The notes: generated from the sequence alone by a model not told the origin. Counted from the first letter of the stretch, positions 1 through 5,352 are shown. The stretch is 5,352 nucleotides of DNA from an uncultured Collinsella sp. (GCA_958438125.1 CAUBQN010000104.1:1-5352), one strand, 5' to 3'. Made by a program: numbers and translations.

Positions 1-8
1 GAGAACCC

Positions 9-308
9 ATGGCACTGACAGGAGCCCAGGTCAAGCAGCTTCGCAGCATGGCCCATCACCTCAACCCCGCCATCATCATCGGCAAGTCCGATGTCAACGA
101 GGGCACCGTCGAGCAGACGGTCGCCTACCTGGAGAAGCACGAGCTCGTTAAGTGCTCCGTGCTCGATGGCTCCAGTCTTTCCGCCCGCGAGGCCGCCGAA
201 GAGCTCGCTGAGCGTTGCCACGCCGAGGTCGTCCAGGTCATCGGCCGCAAGTTTTCACTGTATCGCGAGTCCTCGCGCAAGGACATCGAGAAGATCAAGC
301 TCGTCTAA
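9..308 (+). CDS. yhbY: YhbY-family CRM-domain RNA-binding protein, 99 aa
   Basis: This is a small one-domain protein of the CRM/YhbY family, whose members bind RNA and associate with the large ribosomal subunit precursor. The sequence shows the family layout from end to end: the N-terminal LTGAQVKQLRSMAHHLNP helix, the AIIIGK strand at 21-26, the EGTVEQTV helix, the HELVK signature at 44-48, and the C-terminal VQVIGRKFSLYR strand pair at about 76-87. The length of 99 residues is normal for the family. The ATG at 9 is preceded by GAG at bases 1-3, probably the end of a Shine-Dalgarno sequence cut by the window edge. One oddity is that the GxxG loop reads G25-K-S-D28, so the second glycine is an aspartate. 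A terminator follows 37 bp after the stop, so this is the last gene of its operon, and any partners upstream lie outside the window. The family call is firm; the ribosome-assembly role is taken from the family. Confidence 0.93.
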   Translation: MALTGAQVKQLRSMAHHLNPAIIIGKSDVNEGTVEQTVAYLEKHELVKCSVLDGSSLSAREAAEELAERCHAEVVQVIGRKFSLYRESSRKDIEKIKLV

Positions 309-345
309 GAGCCAATAATCCGGCGAGCCAACACATAGCAAGCTT

Positions 346-379
346 ACGGGTGCCCAAGTACTTCGGGCGCCCGTTTTTT
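346..379 (+). terminator. Rho-independent terminator of yhbY
   Basis: The 10-bp arms ACGGGTGCCC (346-355) and GGGCGCCCGT (365-374) pair with one G-U, close a 9-nt loop, and are followed directly by six T residues (374-379). This is a typical intrinsic terminator for rightward transcription. On the minus strand the stem is not followed by a T-run, so it should act mainly on yhbY. The last two Ts are also the first two bases of the complement of the regulator gene's TAA stop (378-380), so the two convergent genes share this site. Confidence 0.9.
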
Positions 380-3377
380 ATCGCTCGACCAGCACGCGAT
401 TGAGCCGCCCCTCCACCAAGCGCTCGTATAGACGCCGCGTCTCGGGCTCGGGCACGCCATTGACCTGCTCCCTCAGGTGGTGCATATGCCCGCTGTACAG
501 CTCGACGATATCGCGCCGCCGCCCCGCCGCACTGTAGACGCGCATGGCGCAGCGCACCATATCCTCACGCGCCGTTTCCTGTCGAAGCCCCGACTCCGCC
601 AGCCAAATCGCCGACTGCAGATCGTTTTCTTCTAGAGCGGCATTTGCTCCCTTAATCATGCAATCGATGTACTTTGACTGCATAATGCGCCGCATGCGCA
701 AAAAGTAGGTGGGATTACAGCCATTGGGAACATACAGCGGTCCGGCATAAAGCTGCTCAATCTTAAGGCACAGCTCAACTAAATGGGGTCCGCGCGCACC
801 CGTGCGATTTCCCAAAACCTCGCGGCTTATCTGGTCAAACAGCCGTACATCGGTCTTGACGTAGTCGCCGTTGAGTCCGATGCATTCATTTTGGATGAGC
901 ACACACGACTTGCCATCCGGCGTCGGTCCCAAAGCCGACCGCAAGCGCGATATCGTCGAGTACAGATTGTTGCGGGCGCTATTGAACTCGGCATGGGGCC
1001 ACAGCTCCATGGCCAGCGTCTCACGATCGACGAGCGCATCCATGCCCAGTGCAAGCCGCTCGGCAAGTGTCGCCGCCTTCTTGCGGCGCCACATTTTATC
1101 CGTGATGGGAAACCCGTCGCGCTCGGCGCGAAACGCACCAAACATGCGAATCTCGATATGGTCGATGGTATCAACGGCTTCAACCTCGCCGGCCTGGAAC
1201 AGGTGCTCGCCCTCCCCTTCCAAATCGTCGCGCAGCGAGTACCGCGACAGCTCGCGCACGGGAAGCTTCTTGCGTATCCTGCCCGCCGGCTCGCCCAGAC
1301 AATGCATGGCAAGGCGCGCAAAGAGACGATACGATGGCTCTAGAATCCCCGCACGATTCATGGACATCCAGGCCGCAAGATCGCTGTCTCGGCCCGCACA
1401 GGCCAAATGCAGCGCCACCATCCAGGCTTCTGCGCCACCAACCTGCGTCTGGCTTATATCGAGTAGCTCCGCTTCCTCGCGTACCGAAACCATCGACGTG
1501 TTGCGCAGATACGCTGCGCGCTCCAGCAGCAATGCGTTATCGCGCATGTACGCAATCGACTCCTCGGCAAGTTTAAGCACTTGGACCGCACGGAACTTTG
1601 CATTAACCGGCCGTCCCTCTGCCAGCGACTGCCAACCTTCTAGCAACAGGCCAAACAGCTGAATCTGGTTGTCGCGCATGCGCACAGCAAAACGGTCGAG
1701 CTCGTTGAACGCCGCGTCGTCGGTTACCGGCAAGCCGGAAAGGAGCCGCCGTGCCGCCAACACCATGCGCACCCAGATAGCCATCGCCTTAAGCCCGCGT
1801 ACGTCGAGCGCCTCCCGCACCACCGTTATCTCGTCGTCGCGCTCGTCGGTTCCCGCAAACGACCCGTCAAAGAGCTCCACCAGCATACTATCGGCCCGTA
1901 TAACAATCCCCGCGATGTCGAGCTCGCAGTCGTAGGCCTTGCTCGTTTTGAGCTGCTGTAGAACGCCGCCGTCATCTCCCCGCTCGGTCAGGCACCGCTT
2001 GACCTCGATATGCGCAGACAACATATCGAGTGCGGTATGGGATGTCTCGATTTCTGGCACGGCCAGGTTCGTAGGAAGCCCAAGCCCGTTGTCCCCATAG
2101 CAAACAGCCGTCAGCGTCTGGGCCACCCTCCATGAAACAGGGTCTATTTCGCAGGCCGCCCGTTCGCCCCCGCGCTGGATGACCGATGCCATATAGCGAG
2201 CGAGCTTTGTATTGGACACGCTGACCGCTGCCAGATATACGCCGAGTGCCTCGGCAGGCGTTGGCTCTGGAGCCGGATCGTCGGCATCGATCGTGCCCAG
2301 CGCTGCTCGGCAGATATCGGCCCCGTGCCCCGTCAGAGCCAGATCGACCCCATACTGCCCAGCAAGTTCAAGGACCGCTTCACGGTCCAAAAAGGCGTCC
2401 GCCAGGCCCATCGCCGCATCGCATCGGCCCGCCTTAAGCAAAATCCGGGCCGCCCTCGGAACAAGTTCGGGGCGAACCTCGGCCACCAACTTACGCAAGC
2501 GCAAGCGTCCGTTATCCTCCGTGCCCAGACACGTAAAACTCCGCTCGGCGGGATCCAAGCCAAAGATCGGGTAGTCGCGTACAAAATAGGACTGGTCGAC
2601 CATCGACAGCCTCACCCCGCAAGCCTCGAGTTCTGCGATATTGCCCTCGCCCATCAAAACCATGAGACATGCCACGCAAAACAGCGCATTATTGTCGAGC
2701 GAAGCCAGATCGGCAAGTGCCGCGCCATATACGTTGACAATCTCGTTTTCGAGCAGACCGGCTACGTCGCCTTGGCCATACAGACCCGTCTGCAATGCCG
2801 AAACGAGCTCGGGCACGCCCTGCGTGAGCTGATAGAAGTCGAGCGATGTGCTGATCGAAAACGCCGATGCCCACGCCGAATACTCATAGGCATGCACCTT
2901 GAGCATCTGCGCATTGATCTTAACCGAATCGCCCAGCCCATGAATCAGCTGACGATTTGAAGGACGGCAGGAGATAAAGACCCCTACCCCCATAGCGCGC
3001 AGGCCGCGAATCCTGTCGATGAGGTCTTCGGTATCGTGCTGATCGAGGTTTGGCACATTATCAATCGCGATAAGGGAGTGCGGTTTGTCTTTGAGTTCTT
3101 CGGTAACCACCTCGAGCTGCATAAACACCTCGCGCCCTGTGGCGCGATCGGCCTCGATAATCCGCACGGGGCCTCGCGTCGGGTCGCATTTAACCTCATG
3201 GGTGTACTGTAGCAGCACCGAGGTCTTCCCAAACCCGTCGGGCGCATAAAGAACCACGATGCCGGCCTTTCGGCCCTTGGCGATAAGCTCATTCATCAAG
3301 CGTTCGCGTCGCACCATATAGCCTCCGCCCAGCGGCATCAGCTCGAGGTCGTCTATACCGCTCAAATCGTTTACCAT
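378..3377 (-). CDS. Large STAND ATPase transcriptional regulator with C-terminal SARP-type winged helix and BTAD domain, 999 aa
   Basis: This is a predicted cytoplasmic DNA-binding regulator; no signal peptide or membrane segment is visible. Residues about 20-200 form a MalT-like P-loop NTPase. Its Walker A is APDGFGKTS (45-53), its Walker B-like strand is SLIAIDN with D106, it has an ISCRPS motif at 135-140 with R138 in the place of the 'LLSR' motif, and a STAND-type GVPELV at 187-192. Residues about 200-735 are helical, probably TPR-like, with no family I can name; in relatives such a region senses ligand or partner. Residues about 740-838 form an OmpR/SARP-type winged helix starting IEIRMFGAFR, with ELWP at 791-794 and NNLYSTISRLRSALG at 803-817. 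The rest is a BTAD domain with YAGPLY at 877-882 and PEPETRRLY at 976-984. The ATG is supported by GAGGAG five bases upstream. In classic AfsR-like SARPs the DNA-binding part is N-terminal, so the order here is reversed. The target genes and signal are unknown; the gene could be autoregulated through repeats upstream. Confidence 0.88.
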   Translation of the reverse strand: MVNDLSGIDDLELMPLGGGYMVRRERLMNELIAKGRKAGIVVLYAPDGFGKTSVLLQYTHEVKCDPTRGPVRIIEADRATGREVFMQLEVVTEELKDKPHSLIAIDNVPNLDQHDTEDLIDRIRGLRAMGVGVFISCRPSNRQLIHGLGDSVKINAQMLKVHAYEYSAWASAFSISTSLDFYQLTQGVPELVSALQTGLYGQGDVAGLLENEIVNVYGAALADLASLDNNALFCVACLMVLMGEGNIAELEACGVRLSMVDQSYFVRDYPIFGLDPAERSFTCLGTEDNGRLRLRKLVAEVRPELVPRAARILLKAGRCDAAMGLADAFLDREAVLELAGQYGVDLALTGHGADICRAALGTIDADDPAPEPTPAEALGVYLAAVSVSNTKLARYMASVIQRGGERAACEIDPVSWRVAQTLTAVCYGDNGLGLPTNLAVPEIETSHTALDMLSAHIEVKRCLTERGDDGGVLQQLKTSKAYDCELDIAGIVIRADSMLVELFDGSFAGTDERDDEITVVREALDVRGLKAMAIWVRMVLAARRLLSGLPVTDDAAFNELDRFAVRMRDNQIQLFGLLLEGWQSLAEGRPVNAKFRAVQVLKLAEESIAYMRDNALLLERAAYLRNTSMVSVREEAELLDISQTQVGGAEAWMVALHLACAGRDSDLAAWMSMNRAGILEPSYRLFARLAMHCLGEPAGRIRKKLPVRELSRYSLRDDLEGEGEHLFQAGEVEAVDTIDHIEIRMFGAFRAERDGFPITDKMWRRKKAATLAERLALGMDALVDRETLAMELWPHAEFNSARNNLYSTISRLRSALGPTPDGKSCVLIQNECIGLNGDYVKTDVRLFDQISREVLGNRTGARGPHLVELCLKIEQLYAGPLYVPNGCNPTYFLRMRRIMQSKYIDCMIKGANAALEENDLQSAIWLAESGLRQETAREDMVRCAMRVYSAAGRRRDIVELYSGHMHHLREQVNGVPEPETRRLYERLVEGRLNRVLVER

Positions 3378-3382
3378 GCCCG

Positions 3383-3388
3383 CTCCTC
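3383..3388 (-). promoter_or_regulatory. Ribosome binding site of the large regulator
   Basis: On the minus strand GAGGAG stands five bases before the ATG at 3377. It is a near-perfect Shine-Dalgarno sequence at good spacing and decides this start over any alternative further inside the gene. Confidence 0.85.
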
Positions 3389-3481
3389 AACTCGACCGTA
3401 TGGACACTGTAGCCGCAAGACCATACAAGCCGCGCTATGAATAGAGCGACCTTGTGTTTTAGGTTGTCTTTTGGTACGCAA

Positions 3482-3495
3482 GCGGCAAGTTTTTG
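3482..3495 (+). repeat. 14-bp direct repeat, copy A
   Basis: The 14-mer GCGGCAAGTTTTTG occurs here and again, identical and in the same orientation, 246 bp to the right at 3728-3741. Both copies are in the non-coding region upstream of the large regulator. This copy is preceded by another GCAAG seven bases earlier (3478-3482), giving two GCAAG units in tandem. It may be a protein-binding site; the function is unknown. Confidence 0.7.
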
Positions 3496-3506
3496 TACAG
3501 CGAGGG

Positions 3507-3536
3507 CCGATTGTTATTAATCCCCCGACTAATCGG
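3507..3536. repeat. Inverted repeat with 6-bp arms
   Basis: CCGATT (3507-3512) and AATCGG (3531-3536) form perfect 6-bp arms around an 18-base A/T-rich loop. Read on the plus strand, two G-U pairs and one G-C pair can lengthen the stem to 9 bp, and a few Ts follow. It could be a binding site in the regulator's promoter region or a weak hairpin. I cannot tell which. Confidence 0.35.
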
Positions 3537-3554
3537 TCTTTAAGCAGGTAAATG

Positions 3555-3570
3555 AGCTTGTCAGCTTGTC
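3555..3570 (+). repeat. Tandem 8-mer AGCTTGTC x2
   Basis: AGCTTGTC at 3555-3562 is repeated at once and without change at 3563-3570. Each unit contains the CTTG tetramer that is over-represented across this intergenic region. Short tandem or spaced direct repeats are the usual form of SARP/OmpR-type binding sites, so it is a candidate operator for the regulator encoded next to it. The link is inference. Confidence 0.45.
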
Positions 3571-3727
3571 CCATCTAAGCGGCAGTGTAACGCAGATGAA
3601 CAAGGTTCAGCCATGTCATTCAACTCGCCTAGCACCCGCTACCGTCTACGGCCTTCTAGTGGCATTTTTGCATAGAATCTGGTATAGAATGAATCAAGCT
3701 GTTGGACATCCAGCATTCGTCAAGCTT

Positions 3728-3741
3728 GCGGCAAGTTTTTG
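3728..3741 (+). repeat. 14-bp direct repeat, copy B
   Basis: This is the second identical copy of GCGGCAAGTTTTTG. Here it overlaps an 11-base palindrome-like element, CTTGC-G-GCAAG (3725-3735), and is flanked by GTCAAG on both sides (3719-3724 and 3742-3747). It lies just beyond the nagB terminator, at the far end of the regulator's upstream region. Confidence 0.65.
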
Positions 3742-3765
3742 GTCAAGTGGGCGGACAGGGATAGC

Positions 3766-3793
3766 AAAAAGGCCCCCGCAAAGCGGAGGCCTT
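3766..3793 (-). terminator. Rho-independent terminator of nagB
   Basis: Read on the minus strand, AAGGCCTCCGC and GCGGGGGCCTT form an 11-bp stem with one G-U pair and a 3-nt TTT loop. The last two Ts of the stem continue into further Ts, giving a five-T run after GGCC. The hairpin starts 33 bases after the nagB stop. It is a strong intrinsic terminator that should separate nagB from the large regulator downstream. Confidence 0.93.
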
Positions 3794-3825
3794 AGGCAAG
3801 GCTATGTCGAGCTGCAGGATTCGCG

Positions 3826-4554
3826 CTACTCGCAGAGCGAAAGGGCGGCCTCGTCGGCAACGACAACGCAGTTGGTGTGCAGCTGCAGGATCGAAGCCGG
3901 GCACTCGGGCGTAACCGGACCATAGCACATGTCGTGCACGGCCTGAGCCTTGGCCTCGCCGTTGGCGACGACCAGGATCATGCGGGCATACATGATGGTC
4001 TGGGTACCCATGGTGTAGGCCTGACGGGGAACATCGTCGATGCTGTCGAACAGGCGGCTGTTGGCCTGAATGGTGCTCTCGGTGAGGTCGACGCAGTGCG
4101 TACCCTTGGAGAAGTGGTCATCGGGCTCGTTGAAGCCGATGTGGCCGTTGTTGCCAATGCCGAGCAGCTGCAGATCCGGGTAACCGGCGTCAGCGACGAT
4201 CTTGTCGTACTCAGAGCACGCAGCGGCGGCGTCGGGGTTGGAACCGTCGGGCACATGCGTGTTGTTCAGGTCGATGTTGATGTGATCGAAGAAGTTCTCA
4301 CGCATGAAGTAGTGATAGCTCTGGGGATCGTCGTGCGAAAGGCCACGATACTCGTCCAGGTTGTAGGTGCTGACCTCGGCAAAGTCGACGTCGCCCTTCT
4401 TGTACCAAGCGGCGAGCTGCTTGTAGGCGCCGATCGGGGTGGAGCCGGTGGCAAGGCCCAGCACACAGTCGGGCTTGAGGATAACCTGGGCCGAGATGAT
4501 ATTAGCGGCCTTGCGGCTCATATCCTCGTAGTCTTTAGCTTTAATGATCTTCAT
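3826..4554 (-). CDS. nagB: Glucosamine-6-phosphate deaminase, 242 aa
   Basis: NagB converts glucosamine-6-phosphate and water into fructose-6-phosphate and ammonia, the step that feeds amino sugars into glycolysis in the cytoplasm. Diagnostic motifs are all present: the phosphate-binding GLATGSTP at 33-40, NLDEY at 65-69 with the general base D67, and GIGNNGHIGFNEP at 132-144 with H138 and E143 matching the catalytic His and Glu of the E. coli enzyme. The VPRQAYTMGTQTIMYA segment lies at 175-190. The length fits the short Gram-positive form rather than the longer (about 266 aa), allosterically controlled E. coli enzyme. The ATG at 4554 has AAAGGA six bases upstream. The reading frame stays open further upstream, but that stretch runs through a hairpin and into the EIIA gene and has no family similarity. 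The PTS EIIA gene lies 271 bp upstream on the same strand. N136 replaces the Asp of E. coli, as is common in Gram-positive NagB. Confidence 0.96.
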   Translation of the reverse strand: MKIIKAKDYEDMSRKAANIISAQVILKPDCVLGLATGSTPIGAYKQLAAWYKKGDVDFAEVSTYNLDEYRGLSHDDPQSYHYFMRENFFDHINIDLNNTHVPDGSNPDAAAACSEYDKIVADAGYPDLQLLGIGNNGHIGFNEPDDHFSKGTHCVDLTESTIQANSRLFDSIDDVPRQAYTMGTQTIMYARMILVVANGEAKAQAVHDMCYGPVTPECPASILQLHTNCVVVADEAALSLCE

Positions 4555-4560
4555 TACGCG

Positions 4561-4566
4561 TCCTTT
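4561..4566 (-). promoter_or_regulatory. Ribosome binding site of nagB
   Basis: AAAGGA on the minus strand stands six bases before the ATG at 4554. This fixes the start at MKIIKAKDYE and argues against the longer in-frame upstream starts. Confidence 0.8.
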
Positions 4567-4567
4567 C

Positions 4568-4642
4568 TCGTACAAGAGAGGCAAGGCTCCCTTACAAGCA
4601 CTTGCCCGCGGCCCGCGTCGGCCGCAACCAACGTGTGCGGCC
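4568..4642 (-). promoter_or_regulatory. Structured untranslated leader of nagB
   Basis: If the promoter called at 4663-4691 is right, nagB mRNA has a leader of about 100 nt. It can form two hairpins. The first has perfect 7-bp arms GGCCGCA/TGCGGCC (4636-4642 with 4620-4626) and a 9-nt loop. The second has 6-bp arms GGCAAG/CTTGCC around 4578-4604, ending shortly before the ribosome binding site. I do not recognise a known riboswitch, and it is not a glmS ribozyme. It may only be a GC-rich spacer. Confidence 0.3.
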
Positions 4643-4662
4643 ACCAGGGCGAGGTCGCGTAA

Positions 4663-4691
4663 TGTATATGTCTCGTGTCTAACCGCGTCGA
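4663..4691 (-). promoter_or_regulatory. Candidate nagB promoter
   Basis: On the minus strand TCGACG (4686-4691) and TATACA (4663-4668) are 17 bp apart, each matching four of six consensus bases of a housekeeping sigma promoter. The spacer holds AGACA-CG-AGACA (4669-4680), a direct repeat with a 7-bp period that could bind a repressor. The position between the hairpin after the EIIA gene and nagB suits a separate nagB transcript. The match is moderate only. Confidence 0.35.
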
Positions 4692-4751
4692 GGCCCCTGC
4701 CCGTCCACGGTGACCCAAAGCTGTTTAGCCTCGGACAAAACACATCTTGCC

Positions 4752-4785
4752 ACGGAGGGCGTCCTCTTTCAAGGGCGCCCTCCGT
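4752..4785 (-). terminator. Strong GC-rich hairpin after the EIIA gene, possible terminator
   Basis: The arms at 4752-4765 and 4772-4785 pair over 14 bp with one G-U and close a 6-nt loop. The hairpin begins 40 bases after the EIIA stop codon, where a terminator would be expected. However, on the minus strand the stem is followed by GGCAAGATGTGTTTTG, with the first T-rich run about ten bases away, so it lacks a proper U-tract. It may be a leaky terminator, an mRNA-stabilising 3' hairpin, or a processing point in an EIIA-nagB transcript. Confidence 0.55.
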
Positions 4786-4825
4786 AAACGTGTTTGAATT
4801 GTAGGCTAATGGCCACGTGCACTTG

Positions 4826-5323
4826 CTAGCGCTCACGAGCAACGATGAGTTGGTCCATCTCTTCGACATGCACGCCAACGGAGCCCTTGATGCTCGAGAA
4901 CTCAACGGAGTTGCACACCAAGATGGGAACCGTCACATCGTAGCCCTCGGCAGCAATTGCCTCGCGATCGAACTCAATGAGTACATCGCCCTTATGGACG
5001 ATGTCACCCACTTGCGCATGTACGGTAAAGTGCTTGCCCTCGAGCTGAACAGTGTCCAAACCAACGTGGATGAGCACGTCCAAGCCATCGACCGTGTTAA
5101 GCGCAACAGCGTGTCCCGTGGGAAAAATGGCCTCGACCTTGGCATCAGCCGGTGCAATCACACGCGTTCCGGTGGGCTGAATCGCCACGCCCTGGCCCAA
5201 AAGGCCGGTAGCAAACGTCTGATCGTTTACCTCGGAGAGCGGAATGACGTCACCCGAGATGGGAGCATCCAACGTAAGGACTCGACCACGCATACCCAAA
5301 GACCTTAGGACTTTAGTGAACAT
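4826..5323 (-). CDS. crr: PTS glucose-family EIIA component (Crr-like), 165 aa
   Basis: This is a soluble phosphocarrier of the phosphoenolpyruvate:sugar phosphotransferase system. It takes phosphate from HPr and passes it to the EIIB domain of a glucose, N-acetylglucosamine or related permease. The whole protein is one EIIA domain of the glucose superfamily. TGHAVAL carries H71 and VLIHVGLDTV carries H86, which match His75 and the phosphorylated His90 of E. coli EIIA-Glc; GDVLIEFD follows at 112-119. The length and the N-terminus MFTKVLRSLG resemble stand-alone Crr rather than an EIIA domain cut from a multidomain permease, and an in-frame TGA at 5345-5347 shows the frame is closed upstream. 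I chose the ATG at 5323 because GAGGGGGAG (5325-5333) is well placed before it; a TTG at 5344 is the alternative. No EIIB or EIIC gene is in the window, so the substrate is open. The downstream nagB hints at amino sugars. Confidence 0.93.
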   Translation of the reverse strand: MFTKVLRSLGMRGRVLTLDAPISGDVIPLSEVNDQTFATGLLGQGVAIQPTGTRVIAPADAKVEAIFPTGHAVALNTVDGLDVLIHVGLDTVQLEGKHFTVHAQVGDIVHKGDVLIEFDREAIAAEGYDVTVPILVCNSVEFSSIKGSVGVHVEEMDQLIVARER

Positions 5324-5324
5324 G

Positions 5325-5333
5325 CTCCCCCTC
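5325..5333 (-). promoter_or_regulatory. Ribosome binding site of the EIIA gene
   Basis: GAGGGGGAG on the minus strand puts its GAGG core six bases before the ATG at 5323. It supports that ATG over the TTG 21 bases upstream, which has no purine-rich sequence in the window before it. Confidence 0.7.
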
Positions 5334-5352
5334 GGACATACCAATCAATCAA

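Larger units (their letters stand above)
3389..3765. other. Gene-free regulatory stretch upstream of the large regulator
   Basis: No convincing gene is seen on either strand between the regulator's ribosome binding site and the nagB terminator. The region is more A/T-rich than its flanks. It contains a 14-bp direct repeat, a tandem 8-mer, a 6-bp inverted repeat, and 13 occurrences of CAAG or CTTG, where about 3 would be expected by chance. The regulator's promoter must lie here because a terminator closes off nagB. I find only weak matches on the minus strand, such as TTGATT (3692-3697) and TATGCA (3669-3674) at 17-bp spacing, so I do not call a promoter. A small RNA gene cannot be excluded, but I recognise none. 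Confidence 0.6.

Noticed and set aside
871..1662. Open frame of 263 codons, and several other frames, opposite the large regulator
   Set aside because: Their Ser/Arg/Ala-rich composition is typical of shadow frames in G+C-rich genes, and the minus-strand gene has clear domains.
3566..3925. Plus-strand open frame of 119 codons across the intergenic region
   Set aside because: It runs through the nagB terminator and into the antisense of nagB, and its sequence has no domain-like features.
4231..4245. NagB active-site Asp of E. coli (D141) replaced by Asn (N136)
   Set aside because: The GxGxNGHIGFNEP form is usual in Gram-positive NagB proteins, so it does not mark a defective enzyme. The span given is approximate.
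3877..4662. Long open frame of 261 codons on the plus strand opposite nagB
   Set aside because: It is the antisense shadow of a well-supported nagB, with low-complexity Val/Gly-rich sequence and no family features.
4555..4905. N-terminal extension of nagB to upstream in-frame starts
   Set aside because: It would add 117 residues unlike any NagB, cover the strong hairpin and overlap the EIIA gene; the ATG at 4554 has a good ribosome binding site and gives the normal family length.
4817..5308. Open frame of 163 codons on the plus strand opposite the EIIA gene
   Set aside because: Antisense shadow of a clear EIIA domain; no ribosome binding site or recognisable motif.
5305..5352. Open minus-strand frame from the right edge to a TAA at 5305-5307, possibly the tail of an upstream gene
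   Set aside because: Only 15 codons are visible and the other two frames also offer stops (TGA at 5349-5351 and 5345-5347), so the end of the upstream gene cannot be fixed.
1..5352. CRISPR array, tRNA or rRNA gene, insertion sequence, or phage element
   Set aside because: I found no regularly spaced repeats, no cloverleaf-like sequence, no transposase and no terminal inverted repeats.

Overview
The window looks like chromosomal DNA from a moderately high-G+C Gram-positive bacterium. The short NagB type, the stand-alone glucose-family EIIA and a very large SARP/BTAD-type regulator next to housekeeping genes together suggest an actinobacterium, possibly of the Coriobacteriia (Collinsella-like). 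That assignment is inference from protein style only; no marker gene such as rRNA is present.

Layout, left to right. A small CRM-domain RNA-binding protein of the YhbY family (9-308, +) is followed by a clear rho-independent terminator (346-379). The U-tract of this terminator runs into the stop codon of a convergent 999-codon gene (378-3377, -). That gene encodes a STAND/MalT-like ATPase with a long helical middle and a C-terminal winged-helix plus BTAD module. Upstream of it lies a gene-free stretch of about 390 bp (3378-3765). It contains a 14-bp direct repeat, a tandem 8-mer, an inverted repeat and a marked excess of CAAG/CTTG tetramers. I see no gene in it and no convincing promoter.

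The right-hand part is a sugar module, all on the minus strand. A Crr-type glucose-family PTS EIIA (4826-5323) is followed, after a 271-bp gap, by glucosamine-6-phosphate deaminase nagB (3826-4554), which ends at a textbook terminator (3766-3793). The gap holds a strong GC-rich hairpin just after the EIIA gene, a candidate nagB promoter and a leader of about 100 nt that can fold.

How the genes may work together: the EIIA relays phosphate from HPr to a membrane EIIB/EIIC (none is in the window), and NagB converts glucosamine-6-phosphate into fructose-6-phosphate and ammonia. The pair therefore fits uptake and catabolism of glucose and/or amino sugars. The large regulator is on the same strand downstream of nagB but is separated from it by a strong terminator, so it is probably its own transcription unit. 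A role in controlling the sugar genes is possible but not shown by the sequence.
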